From assembly GCA_035640035.1 (NCBI GenBank), contig DASQWX010000139.1:1-19394 (forward strand): a DNA stretch of 19,394 bases, given 5' to 3'. This stretch comes from 13-2-20CM-68-14 sp035640035. GTDB lineage: Bacteria; Actinomycetota; Thermoleophilia; Gaiellales; Gaiellaceae. This document shows, one piece after another, positions 1 to 8,376 of this stretch. Under the pieces are notes generated by a model. That model saw nothing but the letters and a program-made list of their open reading frames with translations, was not told the DNA's origin and made no database searches. Each line of letters opens with the position of its first letter. Positions within the stretch are counted from its first letter, which is position 1. The position numbers and the translations under genes are program-made.

Positions 1-14
1 GACGAGAAACCGAA

Positions 15-707
15 TCAGACCCGGCTCGAAGGGCAGAGGTCGTTCACCGCGCAGTCCGCACAGCGCGGAGCGCGGGCGAGACAGACGCGGCGGCCGTGCC
101 AGATCAGCAGGTGCGGAAACAACCCCCAGTACTGCCGCAAGACGAGCCGCTGCAGGTCGCGCTCGATCCGGACGGGGTCTTCCTGCCTCGTCAGCCCCAG
201 CCGTTGCGACAGCCTCCGTACGTGCGTGTCGACGACGATCCCCTGCGGGTCGCCGAGCTCCGCCGCGACCACGTTCGCGGTCTTGCGCGCGACACCTGGC
301 AGCCGGACGAGCTGGTCGAGCCTTCGCGGCACGCGCCCGTCGAACTCCGCGAGCAGCATCGCCATCGTCCCCCGCAGCGCCCGCGCCTTCTGACGGTAGA
401 ACCCGGTCGCATAGATGTCCCGCTCGAGCTCCTCCTCTGGGACGGCCAGGTAGTCCTCGGGCCGCCTGTACTTCTCGAACAACCGCTCGGTCACGCGGTT
501 CACGTTCACGTCGGTCGTCTGGGCGGACAGCATCACCGAGACGAGCAGCTCGAGCTCGTTGCGGAAGCGGAGCGCGATCGTCGCCTCGGGATACTCGGCG
601 ATGAGTCGTTCGATGATCGGCACGATCCGCGCCCGCTTCGAGCCGACGCGGCGCCGCGCCTCGTGGACGTAGCTCCGCGGCACGGCCGCGGACGCTGACT
701 TAGCCAA
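15..707 (-). CDS. nth: Endonuclease III (DNA glycosylase / AP lyase)
   Basis: Base-excision-repair glycosylase that removes oxidised pyrimidines and nicks the abasic site by beta-elimination. Numbering from the TTG at 707 (230 aa), the helix-hairpin-helix motif LPGVARKTANVV carries the catalytic lysine at K142, and the catalytic aspartate is D160 in VVDTHVRRL; the 18-residue spacing is that of E. coli K120/D138. The C-terminus holds the [4Fe-4S] pattern C209-x6-C216-x2-C219-x5-C225. The frame stays open to an ATG at 806, but that would put 36 low-complexity Arg/Ser residues inside addA. The TTG at 707, overlapping the addA stop (700-702), is the likeliest start; a GTG at 683 is the alternative and neither has a clear Shine-Dalgarno sequence. 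It is the last gene of an addB-addA-nth run. The function is secure, the start is not. Confidence 0.93.
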   Translation of the reverse strand: MAKSASAAVPRSYVHEARRRVGSKRARIVPIIERLIAEYPEATIALRFRNELELLVSVMLSAQTTDVNVNRVTERLFEKYRRPEDYLAVPEEELERDIYATGFYRQKARALRGTMAMLLAEFDGRVPRRLDQLVRLPGVARKTANVVAAELGDPQGIVVDTHVRRLSQRLGLTRQEDPVRIERDLQRLVLRQYWGLFPHLLIWHGRRVCLARAPRCADCAVNDLCPSSRV

Positions 708-3700
708 CGGCGATCTCGGCGGGGATCGACGTCTCCGGGTGCTGCCGGAGGCGCGGGCCGGCACAGACGACGTCGAGGACCGGGCAGCCGGCGCAGATGA
801 ACTCACTCGGCGTCGGTTCGAAGACGCCTTGCTGGATCCGCGCGATCGCCTCCGAGAGCTCCCGCTCCAGCGCCGGAAGCTCGGAGCGCTCGAACGTCGT
901 GCTCACTGCCTGCTCCGGCCGCCCCAGGAACTGGTAGACGACCTCGACGGTATCCGCCCCGTCGCGGAAGCACGCGAGCGCGTAGACGAGCCGCTGGAGC
1001 CGGTAGTCGCGCTCGATCACCTCCTCGGGCGAGGCTTCCTCGAGCACGTTGGTCTTGTAATCGACGACGACGGCGGTCGAGCCCTGCCGGTGGAAGACGT
1101 CGAGCCGGCCGTGGAGGAGCACGCCGTCATGCTCGAACGCAAACGGTCGCTCGGGTGCGGCGCCGTCGAGCGTCGCGATCCGCGCGCCGACCTCGGACTC
1201 GCAGTACGCGCGGACGAGCCCCGCGATCCGTTCGATCTCCTCGTCGGTGGCCGCCGGATAGCGAGCGCGGACGGCCTGCGCCATCACCGCCGGGTCGGGC
1301 GGCCGCGGATCCCCCAAGTCGAGCTCCTCGAGCAGGAAGTGGACGCTGTCCCCGATCTCGGTCGCAGCCAGGCCCTCGTGGCCGGGCACCGTGCCGGAGG
1401 CCTGACCGGCACGCATGCCCGCGATGCGCTCGGCGTAGTACCTGTACGAGCACGACTCGAACAGCGCAAGAGCGCTGTACGAAAGCCGCCGCACCCGGTG
1501 CAACGGCGGTTCCGGCACAGGGTCGAGGGACGGCAGCGTTGGGGCGGCAGGCGGAACCGGCTCGGTCCCGTTCGCCTCGAAGAGGACGAGCTGGCCGGGC
1601 TCGGCGACCGGCTCCGGCCCGGCGGCGACGGGGGTCTCGGGCCTGAACCGGTCGACCCGCAGCAGGATACGAGCCCCCTCGCGCTCCAGCTCGACCGGCC
1701 CGTCGGCAGCATCATCGCGCCGCGGCAGCTCGAGGCGTCCGAGCACCCAGCCCATCGGCGTTCGCTCGTCGGCGGCCTTGCCGTGATCGATCGAACCGGC
1801 GACGATCAGCCGGTCGACGGCTCGGGTCATCGCCACGTAGTACAGGCGGCGGCGTTCCGCTTCGGCCTCTTCGCGACTCGCCGCGCGCACCTCCTCGTAC
1901 GCCGTCGTCGGCTTGCGCACGCCCGTGGCGGGGTCGGCGACTCGAAAGCCGAAACGGCCGTCCGGCAAGGCGAGGATCTCGTCCGCCCCTGGGGCCGCTC
2001 GGTCGCGACCGGCGTCGGCGACGACGACCACCTTGAACTCGAGGCCCTTCGCCGCGTGGATCGTCAGCAGGCGGATGACGTCGGCGTCCTCTTCCTCGGC
2101 GACGGCCTCGAGCTCCCTCGCCCCGGCCTCGTCCTGCTCGTCGACGAAGCGGACGAAGCCTTCGATGTCCGCGCCGCGCAACTCCTCGTACGACCGCGCG
2201 AGCCGCGCCAGCTTGCGCAGGTTGGCGTAGCGGCGCCTGCCGTCCCATTGCGCCAAGACCGCGAGGTCGTAGTCGTGGGCGGCGACGATCTCCTCGCACA
2301 GCCTCTCCAGCGAGAGCGTCCGCGAAGCGGACACGAGCCGGTCGAACCGCTGCCTGAAAGCCTGGAAGAGACGCTCGTCGCGAGCGTCGAGGCCTTCGGG
2401 GAGGCTGCGCTCCAGCCCCTTGAACAACGGCCGCTTCGAGGCAGCGCGCCGCAACAGCACGAGGGCGTCGTTCGAGACGCCGACCAACGGCGACGCCAGG
2501 ACGGTGACGAGTGCTTCGTCGTCGTAGCGGTTGTGCAATAGGCGTAGGTAGGCGAGCAGATCGGCGACCTGCTGCTGGCCGTAGTAGCCACGGCCGGTCG
2601 TGCGATACGTCGGCAGGCCCAGCTCTCGCAGCTCCTGCTCGTACCACTCGGCATCGGTCCCCGCCGCGAAGAGGAGGACGATCTCGCCGGGCGTCGCAGC
2701 TCCGGTGTCGAGCAGCTCCTTGATCCGCCGCGCGACCGCCCGAGCCTCGCCGCGGCGCCAGTGCGTGCCGGTGCCGCTGTAGCTCGCCTTGTCGGTGACG
2801 AGCAGCTCGACCGGGGTTCCGAAGACGGGATCCGGAAACTCGCCGGAAGCGGCGAGCGGCTGGAACTCGTGCCCGAAATCCGAGCCGAAGAGGTAGTTGA
2901 CCGCGGCCAGAACCTCCGGCCGTGACCGGTAGTTGAGCGTGAGCGGAAGCACCGATCCGGCCTCGCCGCGACGCTCTCGGAAGACGTTGACGTCCGCATG
3001 CCGGAAGCCGTAGATCGACTGGAACTCGTCCCCGACGAAGAAGAGCTCGTCGGAAGCGATCAAGTCGATCAGCTCGCATTGGAGGCGGTTCGTGTCCTGG
3101 AACTCGTCGACCATCACCGAGCGGAAGCGCCACGCCTCGCGCTGCTTGATGTCCTCGTGCTCGCGGAGGAGATCGCGTGCCGCAAGCTGGAGATCCTCGA
3201 AGTCGACCCCCGACTCCCGTTCCTTCGCGCCTGCGTACGCGCGCGCGAAGCCCTCGAGCAGCTGCTGCAGGAGGTCGCGGTCGCGCGTCGCGAGCACGTC
3301 CAGAGCCGCCTGCTCGACCGCCTTCCGGGCGGCCTCGTAGCTTTCGAACCGTTCCCGTGGCCCACCGCGCGTCGCGAACTCAGAGAGGTCGAGCAGGTCC
3401 TCGGCCTGCCGGTCGTGCTCGAGCACCTCGAGCATCCTGACCGCCTGCGCTCGCTGCTCGTCGTACCCGTCTTCGTCGATCAGACAGCGAGCCGCCTCGC
3501 GAAGGGCCTCGATCCGCTGCCGGAGCGCCGGTCCCTCGCCGAGGCGAAGGTCCAGAGGTCGGCCGGCGGCGCGGAGCGTCTCGTAGACGCCGGTCAGCAT
3601 CCGCCGGAGGCCGTTCGCGCCGTAGGTCGCGAGCAGACGAAGGCGCCGTGGATCGTCGCCGGCGCAGAACTCCGCGAGCGCCTCCTCGAACGCCTCCCCG

Positions 3701-4071
3701 CGAAGCACGCGCGCCTGGCTGTCGTCGAGGACTCGAAAGCGCGGATCGAGCCCCGCGGCGAACGGATACGTCTTGAGCAGCCGATGACAGAAGCCGTGGA
3801 TGGTCGAGATCCAGGCGCCGTCGAGCTCGCGGGCGAGGTCGTTGCGGCCGCGGTCGACGAGCTCGCGCCGGATCCGCGCCCGCAGCTCGCCTGCCGCCCG
3901 CTCCGTGTAGGTGATCACGAGGATCGAGCCGACGTCGAGGCCCTCGTCACAGACGGCGTTCGCGAACCGCTCGACGAGGACGAGCGTCTTCCCCGTCCCC
4001 GCGCCGGCGGAGACGAAGACGTGCCCGCGGGCGTCGATCGCCGCACGCTGCTCGGCGTTCGGTTTCCTCAT
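700..4071 (-). CDS. addA: AddA-type UvrD/REP helicase-nuclease
   Basis: Predicted motor and nuclease subunit of a double-strand-break resection complex (AddAB, functional counterpart of RecBCD), cytoplasmic. From the ATG at 4071 (1123 aa) it has a Q-motif (NAEQRAAI, 5-12), Walker A SAGAGTGKT (21-29), motif II DEFQDTN (322-328), motif III GDEFQSIYGF (347-356), motif IV NYRSRPE (380-386), motif V around 670-682 and motif VI LYYVAMTRA around 743-751. A Pro-rich linker (about 810-860) leads to a RecB-type nuclease with H911, D991, D1004-Y-K1006 and Q1026/Y1030. Cysteines C874 and C1093-x2-C1096-x6-C1103 look like an iron-staple [4Fe-4S] cluster. The ATG overlaps the addB stop as ATGA, implying translational coupling, so the upstream start at 4110 inside addB is not favoured. 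An AdnA/AdnB-like naming is possible; the partner is AddB-like. Confidence 0.93.
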   Translation of the reverse strand: MRKPNAEQRAAIDARGHVFVSAGAGTGKTLVLVERFANAVCDEGLDVGSILVITYTERAAGELRARIRRELVDRGRNDLARELDGAWISTIHGFCHRLLKTYPFAAGLDPRFRVLDDSQARVLRGEAFEEALAEFCAGDDPRRLRLLATYGANGLRRMLTGVYETLRAAGRPLDLRLGEGPALRQRIEALREAARCLIDEDGYDEQRAQAVRMLEVLEHDRQAEDLLDLSEFATRGGPRERFESYEAARKAVEQAALDVLATRDRDLLQQLLEGFARAYAGAKERESGVDFEDLQLAARDLLREHEDIKQREAWRFRSVMVDEFQDTNRLQCELIDLIASDELFFVGDEFQSIYGFRHADVNVFRERRGEAGSVLPLTLNYRSRPEVLAAVNYLFGSDFGHEFQPLAASGEFPDPVFGTPVELLVTDKASYSGTGTHWRRGEARAVARRIKELLDTGAATPGEIVLLFAAGTDAEWYEQELRELGLPTYRTTGRGYYGQQQVADLLAYLRLLHNRYDDEALVTVLASPLVGVSNDALVLLRRAASKRPLFKGLERSLPEGLDARDERLFQAFRQRFDRLVSASRTLSLERLCEEIVAAHDYDLAVLAQWDGRRRYANLRKLARLARSYEELRGADIEGFVRFVDEQDEAGARELEAVAEEEDADVIRLLTIHAAKGLEFKVVVVADAGRDRAAPGADEILALPDGRFGFRVADPATGVRKPTTAYEEVRAASREEAEAERRRLYYVAMTRAVDRLIVAGSIDHGKAADERTPMGWVLGRLELPRRDDAADGPVELEREGARILLRVDRFRPETPVAAGPEPVAEPGQLVLFEANGTEPVPPAAPTLPSLDPVPEPPLHRVRRLSYSALALFESCSYRYYAERIAGMRAGQASGTVPGHEGLAATEIGDSVHFLLEELDLGDPRPPDPAVMAQAVRARYPAATDEEIERIAGLVRAYCESEVGARIATLDGAAPERPFAFEHDGVLLHGRLDVFHRQGSTAVVVDYKTNVLEEASPEEVIERDYRLQRLVYALACFRDGADTVEVVYQFLGRPEQAVSTTFERSELPALERELSEAIARIQQGVFEPTPSEFICAGCPVLDVVCAGPRLRQHPETSIPAEIAVG

Positions 4072-7004
4072 GCCCGCCTCACGCGGCACATCCGCCAGAG
4101 CTCGCACCACGGCGGGCAGTCCCCGCCTTTCGGATCGTGCCGCACGTCGCCGCCGCGGATGCGGTCGACGAATCCGCGGGCCAATTCCTGCGCCCTTTCG
4201 ACCTGGCCCCAGAACGTCTCTTCGTCGAGGTAGTCGTTGCGCGAGAAGCCGGGAACGCCGTCCTCCTTGGCCTCGGCGCGCAACAAGCCGCGCGCGTCGC
4301 GTTTCCCCGAGAGCGCCCGGTAGATCCCGCCGAGCGGCTCGACGCCGATGAGGTCGCGCAGGACGAGCATGTAGAGCGGAATCTGGAGCTTCAGCTCCGA
4401 TTCGATCTGCGCGGCCGAGTGCGCAGTTTTCCCCGACTTGTAGTCCTGGACGATTCCGCGGGCGCTGAAGGGGTCGAGGTCGATCCGGTCGATCTTCCCC
4501 GAGAGCCTGAAAGTGCCGAGATCGAGACCGCGTTGAAGCTCTTGCGGCGACCGGTCGGAGCCGAAGGAGACCTCGAAACGCCGGGGGACGAGCTGAAGCT
4601 CCGAGGCGGCCTCGTCGCGGAGGAACTGCTCGAGGTCGCGTAGCAGGCCCTGTTCGAGCTCGCGCCGCTGCAGATCAGTGAGCTCCATCCGAACACCCTC
4701 CATCGCCTCACCGAGGCACTCGCGGAGGAGCTCGAGTGCGTCATCGAGTTGCTCTGGCCCGAGCTTCTCGACACCGAGGCGCTTCGGGACGCCCGCGAAA
4801 AGCTTGTGCAGCGCGCTGTGCGCGACCTGGCCGCGCAGGCGGGCGTCGACCTCCTGGTCGATCGTCCGCGGGCCGATCACGCGGTCGACGAACCAGATCG
4901 ACGAGCAGTCTGCGAACGTCTCCAGCTCGGTGACGCCGAAGCTCGTCCTCGCCGAGAGCTCCGCGAGAACCTGTGTGTGGGTCAGCCGGGTCGGACGCTC
5001 GAAGGCTCTTTGCGCGCGGTCAAGCCGACGCTCCCAGCCGTTCGCCAGCGCGAGAGAGCGCGCGGCTCCGTCGTCGACGGGGGCGAGGGACGCGAGCGCG
5101 CGTAGGCGCTCGCGATCAGTCGGCGCCTGCTCGATCGGCCAGGTCAGCGCCGACAGCGGTCGGCGCGTCGTGGCTCGCCGCACCTCGTCGTCCGCAAACA
5201 GCCCGCGCACCTCCTCCACGAACGGGCTCGGCTCACGCGGCGCACCGTCGTCGCTCGCCGCCTCACGGACGAGGTACAGCCGCTGGGTCGCTCGTGTGCA
5301 CGCGGTGTAGAAGAGGTAGCGATCGCGCTCCACGGGGTCCGGCTTCGCGAGTCGCGAGCGGCGGAGCCGCGCGTCGAGCTCGCGCGCGGCCTCGTCGTCG
5401 AGGAACGGCGACGTCTCGCCGCGCCGGGGCAACGTGCCCTCCTCGAGGCCGAGGACGAAGACGACCTCGTAGCGACGGGTTCGCGCCCGCAGGAGATCGA
5501 CGACGTCGACCCGCCCGGGCTCCCCCGGTCCGCTCGAGCGGACGGACGATCGCTCCAGAACGGCAACGATCTCGTCGGGGGCGAGCGATCCGCCGAGGGC
5601 AAGCCAGCCCTCGAGCTCGTCGACGAGCCGCGTCAGGGCTTCGAACGCACGAAGGTCTCGGCGCGACTCCTCGCCGACGGGCGGGGACTCGAGCCCGTAG
5701 GCCGAACGGAGCATGAAGCGGCCCAGGTCATCGAGGCCGACGAGCGGGCTTTGTGCCTTGCGAAGGAGCTCCAGCGGCGGCAGGGGGTGGCCGTCTCGCA
5801 GCCGTATCGTCTCTTCCTCGGTTCGTGCGCCGGCCTCGACGGCCCGGCCGCGGAGACGCCCTTCGATCCAGTCCACACTCGCGCGCGCAAGCCCCGAATA
5901 CGGTGAGCGGAGGAAGCCGTAGAGCTCTCGGCGACCGCCGTCCAGCCAGGCGAAACGGAGCAGCGAGAGGAGCGCCCGGCCGAATTCGGTCTGGTCGAAG
6001 CGGATCCGGCCCTCGATCGCGTAGGGGACGCCGAGTGAGCCGAGGGCGGTCTCCAGCGAAGCCCGGTAACGCTCGACTCGCGGGCAGACGAGGGCGATGT
6101 CCTCGACCCGCGTGCCGCCGCGAATCAGGTCGAGCAGCTCCTCGGCGACGAGCTCCAGCGTCCCGCGGCGCCCGGCCCCCTCGAGGAAGCGGAGCGATCC
6201 GTCGATCGGCGGCCCCGCCGGACCTGTTGTCGAAAAGAGCGCCCGCTCGAGATGAGCGAGCGCAGGCGGCCGGACGTCCGGGCGGGCCGGAAGCTCCTCG
6301 ATCGCCGGACGCGCGAGCTCTGACAGGTCTCTCGCCGTCCGTTCGAGAGAAGCAAAGGCCGGCCGTCCGGGCTCGTACGGGAGCGAAACGGTGACGTCGC
6401 CCCTTCCCGAGAGGGCCTCGAGCAGCGCCCACTGCGCGCCCGTCAGGTCTTCGAACCCGTACGCGAAGACCGGCCGCCCCTCCCACGCTGCGAGCTCGCT
6501 GCCGACCCGCTCGGCGGCGGCGCGGCGCTGGAGGTCCCGGTCCCAGAGGCCGAGCCGGTGGAGCTCGGCACGGTATTCGGCGTAGAGGCCGGCGAGATCG
6601 CCGTCGAGGTCGCCCGGATCCACGAGCCCGGATTCGAGCTCACCGAGCGTCGCGGCGAGGGCGTCGGCGAACCCGCTGAACCGCGCCGATCGTGCCCAGC
6701 CGTTCAACCGCGCCTCCGGCCCGGCGATGACAGTGCGGATGATCAGGGTCCGCTGGGCGTCGGTGGCGATCGGGAGGTGCTCGCCACCTTCCCTGGCCAG
6801 GCGCTCGAACAGGTCGTCGAAAGTCCCGATCTCGCCTGCCATCAGGGCGCCGAAGGTGCTCAACAGCTCGCGCTCCACCCGGTCGACGTCCGACCGGTTC
6901 GGCACGATCAGGAACGGCTCGTCCGCAAGCGCGGCGAGGTAGCGCTCCAGCAGGAGGGCGACTTTGCCCGCGTTCGCGGGGCCGGCAAGCAGCGTGAGCG
7001 GCAC
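4068..7004 (-). CDS. addB: AddB-type helicase-fold/PD-(D/E)XK nuclease subunit
   Basis: Partner of the AddA-type protein just downstream. It has an N-terminal UvrD-like fold with most motor motifs degenerate, then a nuclease domain. The 978-residue product begins with LLAGPANAGKV, a Walker A loop whose usual Thr/Ser after Lys (position 15) is Val. A UvrD motif VI-like stretch, RYLFYTACTRATQRLYLV, lies in the middle. The nuclease has H729, D839 in GKIDRIDLD, D854-Y-K856, and Q874/Y878. C700 plus C963-x3-C967-x5-C973 match the AddB iron-sulphur staple. In known AddAB, AddB scans for Chi and cuts the 5'-ended strand; here that is inferred. The GTG start at 7004 lies 6 nt after a TAGGAT box and just after an in-frame stop, so the start is well fixed. 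addB-addA order is that of Bacillus. Confidence 0.88.
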   Translation of the reverse strand: MPLTLLAGPANAGKVALLLERYLAALADEPFLIVPNRSDVDRVERELLSTFGALMAGEIGTFDDLFERLAREGGEHLPIATDAQRTLIIRTVIAGPEARLNGWARSARFSGFADALAATLGELESGLVDPGDLDGDLAGLYAEYRAELHRLGLWDRDLQRRAAAERVGSELAAWEGRPVFAYGFEDLTGAQWALLEALSGRGDVTVSLPYEPGRPAFASLERTARDLSELARPAIEELPARPDVRPPALAHLERALFSTTGPAGPPIDGSLRFLEGAGRRGTLELVAEELLDLIRGGTRVEDIALVCPRVERYRASLETALGSLGVPYAIEGRIRFDQTEFGRALLSLLRFAWLDGGRRELYGFLRSPYSGLARASVDWIEGRLRGRAVEAGARTEEETIRLRDGHPLPPLELLRKAQSPLVGLDDLGRFMLRSAYGLESPPVGEESRRDLRAFEALTRLVDELEGWLALGGSLAPDEIVAVLERSSVRSSGPGEPGRVDVVDLLRARTRRYEVVFVLGLEEGTLPRRGETSPFLDDEAARELDARLRRSRLAKPDPVERDRYLFYTACTRATQRLYLVREAASDDGAPREPSPFVEEVRGLFADDEVRRATTRRPLSALTWPIEQAPTDRERLRALASLAPVDDGAARSLALANGWERRLDRAQRAFERPTRLTHTQVLAELSARTSFGVTELETFADCSSIWFVDRVIGPRTIDQEVDARLRGQVAHSALHKLFAGVPKRLGVEKLGPEQLDDALELLRECLGEAMEGVRMELTDLQRRELEQGLLRDLEQFLRDEAASELQLVPRRFEVSFGSDRSPQELQRGLDLGTFRLSGKIDRIDLDPFSARGIVQDYKSGKTAHSAAQIESELKLQIPLYMLVLRDLIGVEPLGGIYRALSGKRDARGLLRAEAKEDGVPGFSRNDYLDEETFWGQVERAQELARGFVDRIRGGDVRHDPKGGDCPPWCELWRMCRVRRA

Positions 7005-7010
7005 CGGCCC

Positions 7011-7016
7011 ATCCTA
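7011..7016 (-). promoter_or_regulatory. Putative -10 box (TAGGAT) of addB
   Basis: TAGGAT on the minus strand ends 6 nt before the addB GTG. That spacing would put the transcription start at or next to the start codon, suggesting a leaderless mRNA. No convincing -35 hexamer is visible. Confidence 0.4.
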
Positions 7017-7057
7017 GTCCCGGCGCCTGACGGTCTTTTTACGGCGTTTTTCTGCGC

Positions 7058-7255
7058 CTACGCGGCGACGGACTTGGGCCGGCGCCCGCGCCTGGCCGCC
7101 GCGTGCCCCGGCATCTGGCCGGCGCAGTTGTCACACAGATCCGCCTGCTTGGAGCCGCGGCGCGCATCCGAATAGTTGATGCGCATCGACGCGCCTTTAC
7201 CCTCGTCGATTTCCCGGCCGCAGTTGTCACAGACGAGCACAGTCTTACGAGCCAC
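7058..7255 (-). CDS. Small zinc-ribbon protein with basic AT-hook-like tail
   Basis: A 65-residue protein that I cannot assign to a named family. It has two CDNC knuckles: C9-x2-C12 near the N-terminus and C41-x2-C44 after about 28 residues (GSKQADLCDNC), a plausible four-Cys zinc site. The C-terminal tail ARRGRRPKS is strongly basic and resembles an AT-hook, so nucleic-acid binding is a reasonable inference. The GTG start at 7255 follows a textbook Shine-Dalgarno AAAGGAGGG (7262-7270) six bases upstream; the TTG at 7306 would add 17 residues upstream of it and is disfavoured. It sits between topoisomerase IB and addB on the same strand, 53 bp ahead of addB, which hints at a role in DNA binding or nucleoid organisation. 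No direct evidence of function. Confidence 0.8.
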   Translation of the reverse strand: MARKTVLVCDNCGREIDEGKGASMRINYSDARRGSKQADLCDNCAGQMPGHAAARRGRRPKSVAA

Positions 7256-7280
7256 GATTCGCCCTCCTTTTTCACCACAG

Positions 7281-7286
7281 AAGCTA
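7281..7286 (-). promoter_or_regulatory. Putative -10 box (TAGCTT) for the zinc-ribbon gene
   Basis: TAGCTT on the minus strand lies 25 nt before the GTG, giving a short leader that contains the strong AAAGGAGGG ribosome-binding site. No convincing -35 is seen. Confidence 0.3.
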
Positions 7287-7293
7287 GCGACTT

Positions 7294-7310
7294 CGCCTAG
7301 CCGCAAGGCG
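7294..7310 (-). terminator. Small GC hairpin after topoisomerase stop, possible weak terminator
   Basis: A 5-bp inverted repeat (CGCCT/AGGCG) with a 7-nt loop starts 3 nt after the topoisomerase stop codon in the direction of its transcription. There is no U-tract, so factor-independent termination is doubtful. Confidence 0.25.
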
Positions 7311-7313
7311 ATT

Positions 7314-8330
7314 CTAAGCAGCTTTCCGAGCGCGGCGTATTCGCCACGACCGAAGCAGGCTGAGGACGGCCTGTTCTTCGAGATTCAGGCCGGTCTCGCG
7401 CGCACGCACGATACGCAAATGGCGTGGGCGGAAATCGTCGATAGTTCGGCCGTCGAGATACTGGTCGACGACCGCCGGGCTGACGTACGAAGAACGGGCA
7501 ACCGCAGGCGTATTGCCGAGTTGCTCGCCGACTGTCCGCATGACGGCGGCGATCGCCCTCTTTGCCTCCGTCTCCGTCTCGGCCGGCCCGTGCTCGGCGA
7601 GCGCAATGGAAGCGATCAAGGTCCCGCCCCACGTTCGAAAGTCCTTGGCGGTGAATTCTTCGCCCATGAATTCGCCGATGTACGCGTTCAGCCGGCGCGC
7701 GGTCAAATGGGAGATCTCGTCGCCGACGCGGTAGCGGAAAAGCCTTCGGCCGCCGCGGGTTCTCAGCAGCTCGCGCATCGCGTCCGCGAGCTCCGAATCG
7801 ACGACTGCGGTGCGGACCCAGGCCCGATGCTTGCCCCGAAAGCGGAAGGCGATCCTGCTGCCGCGAACGTTGACGTGGCTCTTCCGGAGGGTCGTGATTC
7901 CGAAGGTCCTGTGCGCCCTCGTGTAACGCTCGTCGCCGACGCGAAACCAACCGAGATTGATCAGTCGCACCGCCACGGCGCAGGTCCATTCCGGAGCGAG
8001 CGGCTCGAGCTCCATGTGGCGCGCCATCGCCGCGCGAAAGTCGGGCAGCGCATCGGCGAACCGGATGAGCTTGTCGAACTTCGCCTCTTCTTGCGCCGCC
8101 CTGAAGTGGGCGTGGTAGAGGTACTGGCGTCGACCCGCTGCGTCGATCCCGGTGGCCTGCAGCTTCGCCGTCGGCCGCGGTGAGATCCAGACGTCTCTCC
8201 AGGCCGGCGGAATCGCGAGCGCCTCAATTCGCTCGAGTTTGGCCGGGTCGGTGATTCGCCTTCCGCCCCGATCCAGATAGCGGAAATGGCGGCGAGACCC
8301 GACCCGCTTCCAGCCTCCTTTCCTGGCCAT
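7314..8330 (-). CDS. DNA topoisomerase IB (poxvirus/bacterial type)
   Basis: Relaxes supercoils by nicking one strand through a 3'-phosphotyrosine link, without ATP. Numbered from the ATG at 8330 (338 aa), the N-terminal domain has the family stretch ALAIPPAWRDVWIS (37-50) and LQATGIDAAGRRQY (57-70). The catalytic core shows R130 (WFRVGDERY), K167 (FRGKHRAW), R232 (AKDFRTWGG) and the tyrosine Y282 in NTPAVARSSYVSP, with Asn at the position held by His in vaccinia, as usual for bacterial members. The frame also has an ATG at 8378 and a GTG at 8384, but these run into the start of the divergent dehydrogenase gene, so 8330 is preferred; the ribosome-binding site there is weak. It heads a co-directional set with the zinc-ribbon protein, AddB, AddA and Nth. 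Confidence 0.92.
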   Translation of the reverse strand: MARKGGWKRVGSRRHFRYLDRGGRRITDPAKLERIEALAIPPAWRDVWISPRPTAKLQATGIDAAGRRQYLYHAHFRAAQEEAKFDKLIRFADALPDFRAAMARHMELEPLAPEWTCAVAVRLINLGWFRVGDERYTRAHRTFGITTLRKSHVNVRGSRIAFRFRGKHRAWVRTAVVDSELADAMRELLRTRGGRRLFRYRVGDEISHLTARRLNAYIGEFMGEEFTAKDFRTWGGTLIASIALAEHGPAETETEAKRAIAAVMRTVGEQLGNTPAVARSSYVSPAVVDQYLDGRTIDDFRPRHLRIVRARETGLNLEEQAVLSLLRSWRIRRARKAA

Positions 8331-8360
8331 GAGTCGCCTGATGCCCTCGCGGACGCCTTG

Positions 8361-8366
8361 TAATCT
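8361..8366 (+). promoter_or_regulatory. Putative -10 box (TAATCT) of the dehydrogenase gene
   Basis: TAATCT ends 10 nt before the ATG at 8377 and no Shine-Dalgarno sequence lies between them. A near-leaderless transcript is the simplest reading. Confidence 0.35.
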
Positions 8367-8376
8367 CGGGCGCGCC

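Noticed and set aside
739..2541. 600-codon plus-strand ORF opposite addA
   Set aside because: Antisense shadow in high-GC DNA; Arg/Asp/Leu-rich with no domain, while the minus frame has all helicase motifs.
7021..7056. T-rich stretch between addB and the zinc-ribbon gene as a terminator
   Set aside because: The T-runs are on the plus strand, where no gene ends, and the minus-strand stem (GGCG/CGCC) is only 4 bp with no U-tract.
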